DNA of 64,000 nt, from assembly GCF_000296815.2 (NCBI RefSeq), contig NZ_CAIT01000006.1:1961212-2025211 (forward strand), written 5' to 3'. Positions 8,837 to 17,277 of this stretch are shown here, in pieces. The position numbers and the translations under genes are program-made. Source of the stretch: Fibrisoma limi BUZ 3 (lineage in GTDB: Bacteria > Bacteroidota > Bacteroidia > Cytophagales > Spirosomataceae). Position 1 is the first letter of the stretch; each line of letters opens with the position of its first letter. Below the pieces are notes generated by a model. The model had not been told where the DNA came from. It made no database searches and saw only the letters and a list, made by a program, of their open reading frames with translations.

Positions 8837-9394
8837 GCAAGATCCAGAACAGCGAGATGCAGGCCAAACGTATTGAACAACGATGCTTATGGCGGCCTAA
8901 GATAAGTTTACTTTTTAAGTGAATATGATTGGTTCAAGCTTATAGCCCTACTATCCGTTTACAGTATCCCTCCTAAAAGCAGTCGGCGACTTCCGGATCT
9001 ATCTCCTCTTTCTTATCGTAATTCTTCCAGCGTCTTCGCTAATCGCCCTTTGGTTGATGGGCTTGTTATGGGCTCAGCATGCCACAACGGCTTTGCGCTC
9101 GCAATGAATTATTGATCAGGATGGCCTGAGTCGCTTAGGCGGTCGATTCGGCCAGTGTTTAGAAAAGGGAGTTCGCACCTTACGGCGACGCTTTTTCAGC
9201 AATACCTTATGGGCTTCCAGCTCGCCTTTTACAGCAATCAATTAAGTTTCTTAGCATATGTTACATAGTTGGTATACAATGCAACAAATGTGTTAGCGAA
9301 AAAGCTGGGCGTTGGGGTATTTGCCGAAGGTTTGGCCCCAGGACACATTCACGCAGGTCGGCTCCCCATTCCCAGAACGCATCTATTTGTACTC
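8837..9394. other. Gene-poor region
   Basis: About 560 bases with no supportable gene. A short plus-strand stretch near 8985-9105 would encode a hydrophobic, membrane-like segment (FLIVILPASSLIALWLMGLL) that soon meets a stop, consistent with more decayed coding sequence. I see no repeat or RNA gene. Confidence 0.45.
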
Positions 9395-9660
9395 ATGACA
9401 CCTTTTATTCAATCGTTCTACCTCAATCCTTCCCGTCTGTTCGTGAGCCAAATCCGGGGTTTACTCACGCTAATGATAGGGATGACTGGTAGCCTGACCA
9501 CGCTGGCCCAGGCACCCGTGGTAACAGCCCTCAGCCCAACCCGCAACGTCCGTTCGGCAGCTACCACTACCGATGTTCACCTTCAGCCAGAACCTGACAG
9601 CTACCAACGACCCTCTTGAGCAGAGCGTCATCCTGACGGTAGAAAACATAATAAATTTTC
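9395..9660 (+). pseudogene. Truncated, frameshifted secreted Ig-like/VCBS-type protein
   Basis: From ATG 9395 the frame encodes a signal-peptide-like start (I-R-G-L-L-T-L-M-I-G-M-T-G-S-L-T-T-L-A-Q-A) followed by PVVTALSPTRNVRSAATTTDV. This is the usual beginning of a bacterial Ig-like (SbsA/Big_5) domain in large secreted proteins. Directly after the TTDV codons the frame is lost; the +1 frame resumes with TFSQNLTATNDPLEQSVILTVEN, the expected continuation. Coding similarity ends within about 60 bases. I read it as the 5' stub of a large surface protein that lost most of its body and one base near 9575. The in-frame extension upstream of 9395 is not protein-like. Confidence 0.65.
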
Positions 9661-9678
9661 GACTTTTCACTCTTTGTT

Positions 9679-11187
9679 ATGCGTACTAATCATTTGCTTC
9701 GCCTTATCCTGATTGGCTTACTATTCAGGTTGTCGTCACCCGGATGGGCGCAGGATGGCGCACTTCCAGCTTCGCATTGGGCCACCGAACTGGCTCGGCA
9801 AACTGACTCTACCCGCAAAGCTGAGGTACTGCTCTTCATGGCAAAAGACCTTGAATCCAGTAACCCAAACGGCGCGCTTGTCTACGCTCAGCATGCCCTC
9901 GACCTCGGTCAAAAGCTCAACGCCACCAAAGTAATTGGACTGGCTGCTTTGCAACTTGCCAGACTCCACACCACCCTCGGCAACAAAGCCAAAGCCCGGC
10001 GATTTCGCAAACGAGCTGAGGAAGCGTTGCGCTCGGTTGATCTGATGGCCGAGTTGAACCGGCTCGAAACCCAGAAAGCACAGGCCGAAGAAACGGCCGC
10101 CAACTCCCAGCAGGCCGTGAGTACGCTGAGTACCGAAGCCCAGCAAAAGCAGACCTTGCTGGCTCAGCAGGATCAACAACTCTCGCTACGTGCGCAGCAA
10201 CTCCAGCAGCAAGGCAAGCTGATGGGGCAGAAAGACCAGCTCATCGGGCAAAAAGACCGGTTGATTGGTCAGAAAGATTCAATGCTGACCATGCGGGAGT
10301 TGTCGCTACGGTTTCAGCAGGATCAACTCCGAATTCTTGAACAGGAGAAAGCCCTCAAAGCCGCCGAAGTCGAGCATGAACGCACTATTCGGAATGCCCT
10401 GCTGGTAGGGGCCGGCCTGCTGGTGGCTCTGGCAGCTTTGCTCTGGCGACTCATTATCAATAAGCAACGCGCCAACCGCGAACTGGCTCAGAAAAACACC
10501 CAGCTCGATCTGGCCCGCAAACGCTCCGATGAACTGCTGCTCAATATCCTGCCCGGTGAACTGGTTGATGAGTTGAAGGTCCAGGGCATCACCCGCACCC
10601 GCCACCACGAGGAGGTGACGATCATGTTTACCGACTTCCGCGACTTCACCAAAATCAGCGAACAGCTTTCGCCGGTCGATCTGGTGAAGGAGATCGACTA
10701 CTGCTTCCGCCACTTCGACCACATCATCGGTAAATACCCCAGTCTCGAAAAAATCAAGACCATCGGCGATGCCTACCTGTGCGCGGGCGGGTTACCCGCG
10801 GCTCACCCCGATCATGCCCATGAGATGGTAGCAGCCGCCCTGGAAATCCGGGACTTCATCAGCGAACTTGAAACTCAACGCGCCCGCGAGGGCAAAATAG
10901 GCTTTCAGATTCGGATTGGCATTCATACCGGGCCGGTGATTGCGGGGGTGGTAGGCGCTACCAAGTTCGCCTACGATATATGGGGCGACACGGTCAACAC
11001 GGCGGCCCGGCTCGAATCAGCCAGTGAGCCGGGGCAGATTAATATCTCCGGCGCCACCTATGAGCGGGTACAGACACGGTTCAACTGTCGGCACCGGGGT
11101 GAAATAGCCACTAAGAATAAAGCCAACATGCGTATGTACTTTGTTGATAGTCAGCATGACAAACTCTTAAATCCTGTAAGTAGTTAA
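9679..11187 (+). CDS. Membrane-anchored class III adenylate cyclase
   Basis: A 502-residue predicted cAMP-forming enzyme. It has a signal peptide (1-25), then a short TPR-like helical region (about 30-125), then a Gln-rich coiled coil (125-235) containing three 7-residue units of the form IGQKDxL (about 182-203), one transmembrane helix (239-259) and a linker ending LLNILPGELVDELK. The catalytic domain is 310-490. All class III residues are visible: metal aspartates D319 (MFTDFRDF) and D364 (IGDAYL), ATP-selecting K360 and D433 (YDIWG), and transition-state N440 and R444 (DTVNTAARLES). This favours adenylate over guanylate cyclase. The sensor part should face the periplasm. The next gene, 13 bases downstream, encodes a cNMP-binding lipase, so the two are likely cotranscribed writer and reader. 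Confidence 0.93.
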   Translation: MRTNHLLRLILIGLLFRLSSPGWAQDGALPASHWATELARQTDSTRKAEVLLFMAKDLESSNPNGALVYAQHALDLGQKLNATKVIGLAALQLARLHTTLGNKAKARRFRKRAEEALRSVDLMAELNRLETQKAQAEETAANSQQAVSTLSTEAQQKQTLLAQQDQQLSLRAQQLQQQGKLMGQKDQLIGQKDRLIGQKDSMLTMRELSLRFQQDQLRILEQEKALKAAEVEHERTIRNALLVGAGLLVALAALLWRLIINKQRANRELAQKNTQLDLARKRSDELLLNILPGELVDELKVQGITRTRHHEEVTIMFTDFRDFTKISEQLSPVDLVKEIDYCFRHFDHIIGKYPSLEKIKTIGDAYLCAGGLPAAHPDHAHEMVAAALEIRDFISELETQRAREGKIGFQIRIGIHTGPVIAGVVGATKFAYDIWGDTVNTAARLESASEPGQINISGATYERVQTRFNCRHRGEIATKNKANMRMYFVDSQHDKLLNPVSS

Positions 11188-11200
11188 TCGACGTTTTCCA

Positions 11201-13168
11201 ATGAGACTTACAATTGAACCCTTAGCTAACGCCCATCAGAAAGAACAGCTACTGACGAACCTGCACCGTATTTTCGGTGAGTTTGATACGACTATGCTCG
11301 CCCTGCTCGAACCCATGCTGGAGTGGGTGGAGATCAGCGGAGGTGAGGTTTTGTTCCGGCAATATGAACCCGGCGACTGCCTGTATTTCGTCATCAGCGG
11401 TCGCTTGCAGGCGTACACAACCGACGAACAGGGTAACCATCAGGTAATGGGTGAGATCATCCGGGGCGAAACCGTGGGCGAGATGGCCATATTTACCGGC
11501 GACCCACGCAGTGCAACCATTGTAGCACTGCGCGACAGCGTTTTGGTAAAATTATCCCAAAACGCCTTTGAACAGGTTATTGCCGCCTATCCCACGGTGT
11601 CAATAAACGTAACCAAACTTATCATCAACCGGCTTCGTACCTCGCAGGAGCAGCCCAGAGCAGCCGGGTCAGACGTGACCTCTCGCCCAACCCGATCGCA
11701 CCCGACCAAGAAACCCGTTAACATCTGTGTGCTGGCTCTGCACAACGGCCCGGCAGACTCCATCAGCCCGGCTACGCGGCTGGCGGCCGAACTGTCGCCC
11801 CTGTTGCGCCGGAAAGGAACGACCTTCGTGGTGTCGAGCGACGAGGTAAACGAAGTCTTCAACCAGCCTAATTTTGCTCAGGTTGACAAAGACAATCCGA
11901 TAGCCTACCGGCAACTGAGTCAGTGGCTCGACGACCAGGAGTCGCAGCACGAGTTTATGCTGTACCTGGCAGACCCGTTCCGGCCCGAACATTCGGGGAA
12001 TGGCCTTCCGGTTCTCTCGGAGTGGACGCGCCGATGTTTGCGGCAGGCCGATGAAATCCTACTGCTGGCCGATGCCACCCAGCCACCCGACCTGACTTTC
12101 ATCGAAAAGCACTACCTGATGAATGAACTGTGGACGGGCGCTCCGCACACGCTGCTGTTGCTGCATCCGTCCGACACGACCCATCCGCGCGATACGGCTC
12201 ACTGGCTGGCCCCGCGTCCGGCGGTGAAGCGGCATTACCACCTGCGCCCCGGACTGAACCGTGACATGGCCCGGCTGGCCCGCATTCTGAGCGGCACCTC
12301 TGTTGGGCTGGTACTGGCCGGGGGGGGAGCCAAAGGCTTCGCCCACATTGGCGTTCTGCGGGCGTTGCAGGAGTGGAACATCCCGATTGATGTTGTGGGT
12401 GGGACGAGCGTGGGGGGGCTGGTAGCCGCTACGTTCTCTTTCGACGAGGCCATTGAACCCACCACCTGGCACCTCCGCAAAGCCGCCCATTTCAACCCTA
12501 CTAAAGACTACAACGTTCTGCCGTTTATTTCGCTGATCCGGGGCCGACGTATCGAGCAGATGATTCAAACCTGCATCAGCGATTTCACCGGCAACCCGAC
12601 CCCCTACATTGAAGATAGCTGGCTAACTTTTTTTGCTCTGTCGAGTAACTACACCCGCGCCCGCGAGGAGATTCACACGCGGGGGCCCATGCTCAAATAC
12701 CTGCTGGCGACTTCGGCCATTCCGGGGGTGTTTCCGCCCGTAATCGACGGCGACGACCTGCTGGTGGACGGGGGATCATTCAATAATTTCCCCGCCGATG
12801 TGATGAGCCGGTTCGGGGTGGGTAAGGTCATCGGCGTGGACCTAAGCATCGACAAACCCCGCAAGCTGACCATGGAGCAGATTCCCAGCCCGACGAGCCT
12901 GCTCCGGGATCGGTTTCGGTCTAAACGACAACGGAAATACCGACTCCCTTCGCTCTTGTCGCTCATGCTCAATGCCACCCTACTGTACAGCAGCGCCCGG
13001 CGCAACGAAAATATCCGTCATACTGATCTGTATTTCAACCCCGATGTGAGCCGCTACGGCATCATGAACTGGACCTCATACGACCAAATCGTGCAGAAAG
13101 GTTATGAACACGCTGTAGAGGTGCTCAACGGACTTCATCCCGATGAACTTGCCCGGTTACGGGCGTAA
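11201..13168 (+). CDS. Cyclic-nucleotide-binding patatin-like phospholipase (NTE/RssA type)
   Basis: A 655-residue protein with three parts. Residues about 15-150 form a CRP-type cyclic-nucleotide-binding domain; the phosphate-binding cassette GETVGEMAIFTGDPRSATIV keeps the cAMP-contacting E94 and R103. Residues about 172-350 form a Rossmann-like middle domain without a clear P-loop. Residues about 368-570 form a patatin lipase with the oxyanion loop GGGAKGF (374-380), nucleophile S403 in GTSVGG and catalytic D523 in VDGGS. The expected role is hydrolysis of phospholipid or lysophospholipid acyl chains, switched by cAMP. Related proteins include the bacterial neuropathy-target-esterase family. 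It sits between the adenylate cyclase and the HD gene with gaps of 13 and 12 bases, strongly suggesting an operon. The lipid substrate and the direction of regulation are unknown. Confidence 0.93.
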   Translation: MRLTIEPLANAHQKEQLLTNLHRIFGEFDTTMLALLEPMLEWVEISGGEVLFRQYEPGDCLYFVISGRLQAYTTDEQGNHQVMGEIIRGETVGEMAIFTGDPRSATIVALRDSVLVKLSQNAFEQVIAAYPTVSINVTKLIINRLRTSQEQPRAAGSDVTSRPTRSHPTKKPVNICVLALHNGPADSISPATRLAAELSPLLRRKGTTFVVSSDEVNEVFNQPNFAQVDKDNPIAYRQLSQWLDDQESQHEFMLYLADPFRPEHSGNGLPVLSEWTRRCLRQADEILLLADATQPPDLTFIEKHYLMNELWTGAPHTLLLLHPSDTTHPRDTAHWLAPRPAVKRHYHLRPGLNRDMARLARILSGTSVGLVLAGGGAKGFAHIGVLRALQEWNIPIDVVGGTSVGGLVAATFSFDEAIEPTTWHLRKAAHFNPTKDYNVLPFISLIRGRRIEQMIQTCISDFTGNPTPYIEDSWLTFFALSSNYTRAREEIHTRGPMLKYLLATSAIPGVFPPVIDGDDLLVDGGSFNNFPADVMSRFGVGKVIGVDLSIDKPRKLTMEQIPSPTSLLRDRFRSKRQRKYRLPSLLSLMLNATLLYSSARRNENIRHTDLYFNPDVSRYGIMNWTSYDQIVQKGYEHAVEVLNGLHPDELARLRA

Positions 13169-13180
13169 GTAACCGCATTC

Positions 13181-13747
13181 ATGCAAACGCAACTTGCCTG
13201 CCAGTTTATGCTGGATACCCTGACCGCACACCTGTCCCCCCTGCTTACCTACCACAGCGTTCACCACACGCAGGACGTAATGAAGCAGGCCGACCGAATC
13301 GCCCGGGCCGAAGGGATCAACGATCCTGATCTGCTGCAGCTGCTCCAGACGGCAGCCTGCTATCATGATGCGGGATTTCTGAACGCTTATGCCGAACACG
13401 AGGCCGAAAGCTGCCGGCTTGCCACGCTGTACCTGCCAACGTTTGGCTACGCGCCTGCTCAGGTCACCCAGGTCTGCCAGCTCATCCGGTCAACGCGGGT
13501 TCCGCAGGCACCGACTACCTTTCCCGAGGCCATTCTGTGCGATGCGGACTTAGACTACCTCGGGCGCGACGATTACGCGCGGATTAGTCATTTACTGCTG
13601 TTGGAGTGGCTGGCCTATGGCCATCTGGCCGATACTGCCAACTGGGTTTCCATTCAGCGGTCGTTTCTGGGCAGTCACCGGTATTTCACCGTAACGAACA
13701 GGTATCTCCGCGAACCCGGCAAACAGCAAACGCTGGCTGCTCTGTAA
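13181..13747 (+). CDS. HD-domain metal-dependent phosphohydrolase
   Basis: A 188-residue soluble HD-superfamily protein. Metal-ligand motifs are in order: Y-H-S-V-H-H-T-Q-D-V near residue 24, C-Y-H-D-A-G-F with the HD pair near 62-63, E-H-E-A-E-S near 71-76, and C-D-A-D-L-D-Y-L-G near 119-127. The arrangement resembles the small predicted HD phosphohydrolases of COG4339 and, loosely, cyclic-nucleotide phosphodiesterases. It begins 12 bases after the cNMP-binding patatin gene. In that setting a cAMP-degrading role is an attractive inference, but HD proteins also act on nucleotides and (p)ppGpp, so the substrate is not established. Confidence 0.85.
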   Translation: MQTQLACQFMLDTLTAHLSPLLTYHSVHHTQDVMKQADRIARAEGINDPDLLQLLQTAACYHDAGFLNAYAEHEAESCRLATLYLPTFGYAPAQVTQVCQLIRSTRVPQAPTTFPEAILCDADLDYLGRDDYARISHLLLLEWLAYGHLADTANWVSIQRSFLGSHRYFTVTNRYLREPGKQQTLAAL

Positions 13748-13890
13748 ACTCGAGTTCTACCCATGTCTGCCACCCATTCCGGCTTTGTCCGTACCCAAAC
13801 TGAACAATTTAACTTTTCAATCGCGATGCATTAATCTTTCTACTTCGCCATCCCTCAGCCTGCCCCGTTGGCTGACGGATAGCTACTCAC

Positions 13891-15483
13891 TCAATGCAGG
13901 GTTACGGCCAATGTGGCTGTCTGGTCCGGCGCTTTCATCCGAAGCTGGTATTGGCCGGCCGGCGCATCAAACGTCAGGCGCTGGGCACCTATCGGCATCG
14001 ATTTCTCGGACACAATGCGCTTGACTACCGTACCGTCTGGCTTCAGCAAATCCAGACTAACTGCCCCGGCCTGGTTGAGATAAACGTGAATCGGGTACTG
14101 GCCAAGATGCGGATGTTTGAGAATGTCATACTGGCCGGTTTTCGCATTCGGGATAGCCAGATGGAAGCCCGTCGGATATCGAACCTGATCAAGCTGCATT
14201 TTCGCCAAAGCCGTTTTGATCGTCGGTAGTTTCATGAACAGATCCCAGCACAGGCCCGTCCGGTAATTTTCCATCATAATCACAATTGGCCCCTGATCAA
14301 TAGCCAGGTACTGGGGCGAAAACCAGTTTTTCTTTAGGCTGAACGCATCGGTAAATCCATACTCCTTCCAGAGCCGGTCACCCAGTTCGTTGTAAAAAAA
14401 CCGCATGGCCTGCATGGAGTAATAGGGCGTATACGGAAATGCCGACAAAGCCGCCGTGGGGCTGATCGTACTGTTGTCCTCGGTCGGTTGGTGCGCGCCG
14501 TAGAAGTTAAAATCATCACTGGCGGTCAGGCCCCAGTTCTCGGCCGAATACTGGTGATCTTTCGGCGCTTCGTACACGCAGTACGCCCGGTTGATGAGCG
14601 TGTGTGTTACGTTCAGGTCCCAGTAGTTGGTCACGTTGTCCTGCACCTGTCGCGGGTCAAGGCCCAGATAGGAGTAATGCGTGAAAAACAGCGGCCCACC
14701 GTACGGAAAACCCAGCGGCAGTTTATAGCCTAAGTACGTTTTGCCGTTTAAATAATTCGGGCTGTTTTTCCAGGTCTTCTGGTACACATCAGGATCAATG
14801 CCATGCGTCGGCGACGCGACGGCCAGCACGTACGTAATCAGACACTCATTGTAGCCGCGAATCGGCATGTTCATGGCCCACTCGTAGTTGGGCGACCAGT
14901 GCCAATGCAGCAGGCCATTATGTACGTACCAATCCCACTCAACCGTTTCCCACAGCTTCTGTATGCGATCGCGTAACTCGGTTTCCTGGGCGTTGTTCTG
15001 ATTGAAGTATTGCTGTGCAATCAGCAGACCATTGACCAGATACGACGTTTCGACCAGATCACCGCCGTTATCTTTCTGACCAAACGGCACCACCTTGCCC
15101 GTTTTTCCATCGAGCCAATGCGACCACGCGCCATGAAAACGGTCGGCTTTTTCCAGAAATTTCGCCATTGTCAGCAGCCGGGCCACGGCCTCGTCGCGTT
15201 TCACCCAGCCGCGTTCCGTAGCCACAACAATCGCCGAGATACCGAACCCCGACCCGCCACTGGTCACCACTTCCGGTGTTTTGGTACGTTCAGGAGCCAG
15301 CCCCGATACCGGATGGCCAAAGTCCCAGAAATACCGAAAAGCCGCTTCCTGTACCTTATCAAAAAGCTGCTTATCGGAGAGCTTTGGGGGCGTTTCGACA
15401 GACAAAGGTTGCGGTTCCGGACGACAGAAAGCCAGCAGCAAGCCCGTGTTGATGATTAGAAATAGCAGGTTTCTATTTATCAT
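13891..15483 (-). CDS. GH144-type glucanase (glucoamylase family)
   Basis: A secreted or lipid-anchored glycosidase of about 530 residues, starting at ATG 15483 with a hydrophobic leader (N-L-L-F-L-I-I-N-T-G-L-L-L-A-F) followed by Cys, a possible but non-ideal lipobox. The mature part begins KLFDKVQ-type helices and contains AAFRYFWDFGHPVSGLAPERT, GGSGFGISAIVVATERGW and W-S-H-W-L-D-G-K-T-G. These are the PF10091 glucoamylase-like signature assigned to GH144, whose characterised members cleave beta-1,2-glucan. The SusC/SusD pair upstream on the same strand suggests a small glucan-utilisation locus. Codons upstream of 15483 run into the CGTCAGACG repeat array and were rejected as an N-terminus. 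Confidence 0.88.
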   Translation of the reverse strand: MINRNLLFLIINTGLLLAFCRPEPQPLSVETPPKLSDKQLFDKVQEAAFRYFWDFGHPVSGLAPERTKTPEVVTSGGSGFGISAIVVATERGWVKRDEAVARLLTMAKFLEKADRFHGAWSHWLDGKTGKVVPFGQKDNGGDLVETSYLVNGLLIAQQYFNQNNAQETELRDRIQKLWETVEWDWYVHNGLLHWHWSPNYEWAMNMPIRGYNECLITYVLAVASPTHGIDPDVYQKTWKNSPNYLNGKTYLGYKLPLGFPYGGPLFFTHYSYLGLDPRQVQDNVTNYWDLNVTHTLINRAYCVYEAPKDHQYSAENWGLTASDDFNFYGAHQPTEDNSTISPTAALSAFPYTPYYSMQAMRFFYNELGDRLWKEYGFTDAFSLKKNWFSPQYLAIDQGPIVIMMENYRTGLCWDLFMKLPTIKTALAKMQLDQVRYPTGFHLAIPNAKTGQYDILKHPHLGQYPIHVYLNQAGAVSLDLLKPDGTVVKRIVSEKSMPIGAQRLTFDAPAGQYQLRMKAPDQTATLAVTLH

Positions 15484-15523
15484 GATTGATAAAGCACTGT
15501 AATTGTACTGTTTGTGAAGGTTG

Positions 15524-15732
15524 CGTCGGACGCCCAGTATTCGTCTGACGAGTAGCCGAGTATGAATCGTCTGACGGCACGTCTGACGCTGGCTACCCGA
15601 GTACTCACTCACCTGGCGTAGTGTTGCGTCAGACGAGTATTGTCAAGATACACTGGTTTGTAAGCGCTGCGTCAGACGTACCGTCAGACGATGAGTACTC
15701 GGATACTCGTCTGACGGTACGTCTGACGCAGC
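15524..15732. repeat. CGTCAGACG palindrome array with a 26-base perfect hairpin
   Basis: Eight exact copies of CGTCAGACG/CGTCTGACG (starts 15542, 15568, 15580, 15627, 15670, 15682, 15708, 15720) and one variant at 15524. The last four form a perfect inverted repeat: 15666-15691 pairs with 15707-15732 around a 15-base loop that itself contains GAGTACTC. It lies 13 bases beyond the susD stop and before the glucanase start, so a cotranscript would carry a strong stem-loop between the two genes. Confidence 0.9.
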
Positions 15733-15745
15733 TTTACCCACCACC

Positions 15746-17227
15746 TTAATACCCCGGATTCTGCGTCAGCACGCCACCGCTGGCGTCAATCTGGGTTTGC
15801 GGAATCGGCATGACCTCGTTGACACCCGGCGTAAAGTTTTTACCAACCGCCCGTAACACCTGAGCTGCCCGGCCCTGACGTACCAGATCCCAGAAGCGAT
15901 CGTGTTCCATCGCCAGCTCCACCCGACGCTCGCGCCAGATGGCCTGTCGCATCTGTTCCTGACTGGTAAACGCTACGTCCGCCAGAACCCCCGTCCGGGT
16001 ACCACGCGCCCGGGCCCGTACGGCGTTCAGACGCTGAGCCGCCTGCGCGCCGTTGCCCAGTTCGTTCGCGGCTTCAGCGTTCATCAGCACGACATCGCCA
16101 TAGCGCAGGATTCGGATGTTTTTGTTCGAATCGCCGATCCCGCAGGCCGAGCGGGTTTCACTCTGCGCTACGTATGCTTTCTGGTTATAGGCCGGATTAG
16201 GCGTGTTCCGATTGATCGACACCCCATCAAACAGGGTTTCGCCCGGAAAGATGATCGTGGCATCCCGGCGCGGATCGCCCGTCTCGTAAGCGTTATTGAT
16301 CAGATCATTAGACGGTACGTTGAAACCCCAGCCCAACTGCCCCCGAACAGACTGCACCTCGGCGTACTGTGAACCGCCCCCGCATTGCGGCAGGGCTGCG
16401 TTCTGCACCTCAAACAGGGATTCTGAACTGTTCTCTCCGGCTTCGGTGAAAATACGCTCGTAGGGCGTATTGAGGTTATACTCGTTCGATGCAATAATCT
16501 CGTCGGTGAGCCGCAGCACGTCCGACCAGCGCTTCTGATACATAGCCACCTTTGCCAGCAATCCTTTGGCCGCTCCTTTCGTTGCACGCCCCAAGTCAGC
16601 AACCGGATACCCAGATTTCTCGGGCAGTACGCCAATGGCCGCGTTCAGGTCCTGCTCAATTAACTGATAGATCTCTTCCCGCGACGCCCGTGGCTGCGGT
16701 GGATCACCGGCCTGCACGATGTCCGTTACGCGAGGTACGCCCCCGAACGTCCGGACCAGGTTGAAGTAAAAATAGGCGCGCAGGAATCGGGCCTCCCCTA
16801 CCAGCCGATCACGCAGTGTGGTGTTCATGGACGTAATCTGCGGCACCCGCTGAATCACCTCGTTGCACCGGTTGATGCCCTGGTACTGACCCGTCCAGTA
16901 ATCGTTCAGGATGAAATTAGTAGGGGTCATCGTCAACTGATCGAACTCACCCATAAACGGCGCATCCGTCGGGTCGCTGCCCTTATCGGCATCGTCGGAG
17001 GTCAGGCTCGACACGGCGATAAACGCAAATACGTGCGTTTGCCAGGCCCGCAGGTGCGCGTAGATGGCGTTGGTGGCTTTGATGGCCCCATCTTCACTCT
17101 GAAAGAAATCCTGTACAATTTCTTCTCCCTGCGGATTCCGCTCCAGGAAAGACTCGCTGCAACTCTGACTGCCCAGCAACAAAGCACCGGTCAGGGCGGT
17201 AGTTAGAAATTTATTGACTGTTTTCAT
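15746..17227 (-). CDS. SusD/RagB family outer-membrane lipoprotein
   Basis: A 493-residue glycan-binding lipoprotein that caps a SusC porin on the cell surface. The lipoprotein signal has Cys near residue 23 (LLLGSQSC), followed by the typical SusD start S-F-L-E-R-N-P-Q-G. The TPR-rich body includes R-F-L-R-A-Y-F-Y-F-N-L-V-R-T-F-G-G-V-P, and the C-terminal block contains R-R-V-E-L-A-M-E-H-D-R-F-W-D-L-V-R and ends Q-N-P-G-Y. It follows its SusC partner by 50 bases on the same strand. No sigma/FecR pair is attached, so regulation must differ from the other two SusCD loci. Substrate specificity cannot be read; the adjacent GH144 gene suggests a beta-glucan. Confidence 0.95.
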   Translation of the reverse strand: MKTVNKFLTTALTGALLLGSQSCSESFLERNPQGEEIVQDFFQSEDGAIKATNAIYAHLRAWQTHVFAFIAVSSLTSDDADKGSDPTDAPFMGEFDQLTMTPTNFILNDYWTGQYQGINRCNEVIQRVPQITSMNTTLRDRLVGEARFLRAYFYFNLVRTFGGVPRVTDIVQAGDPPQPRASREEIYQLIEQDLNAAIGVLPEKSGYPVADLGRATKGAAKGLLAKVAMYQKRWSDVLRLTDEIIASNEYNLNTPYERIFTEAGENSSESLFEVQNAALPQCGGGSQYAEVQSVRGQLGWGFNVPSNDLINNAYETGDPRRDATIIFPGETLFDGVSINRNTPNPAYNQKAYVAQSETRSACGIGDSNKNIRILRYGDVVLMNAEAANELGNGAQAAQRLNAVRARARGTRTGVLADVAFTSQEQMRQAIWRERRVELAMEHDRFWDLVRQGRAAQVLRAVGKNFTPGVNEVMPIPQTQIDASGGVLTQNPGY

Positions 17228-17277
17228 TGATCGTTATCGTTACACCTCCAGCTCATTCAGGGGAGGAAGTGAAGTTT

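Noticed and set aside
9679..13747. Calling the cyclase/patatin cassette a CBASS or Pycsar defence system
   Set aside because: The cyclase has the adenylate-type residue set and a sensor/transmembrane region, no CD-NTase is present, and cNMP-patatin proteins occur as housekeeping enzymes. Defence remains only a testable idea.
15481..15612. N-terminal extension of the glucanase through the repeat array
   Set aside because: The added residues are encoded by CGTCAGACG repeats, and a signal peptide begins at 15483.
15524..15732. CRISPR array
   Set aside because: The repeat unit is 9 bases, occurs in both orientations with irregular spacing, and no cas genes are present.
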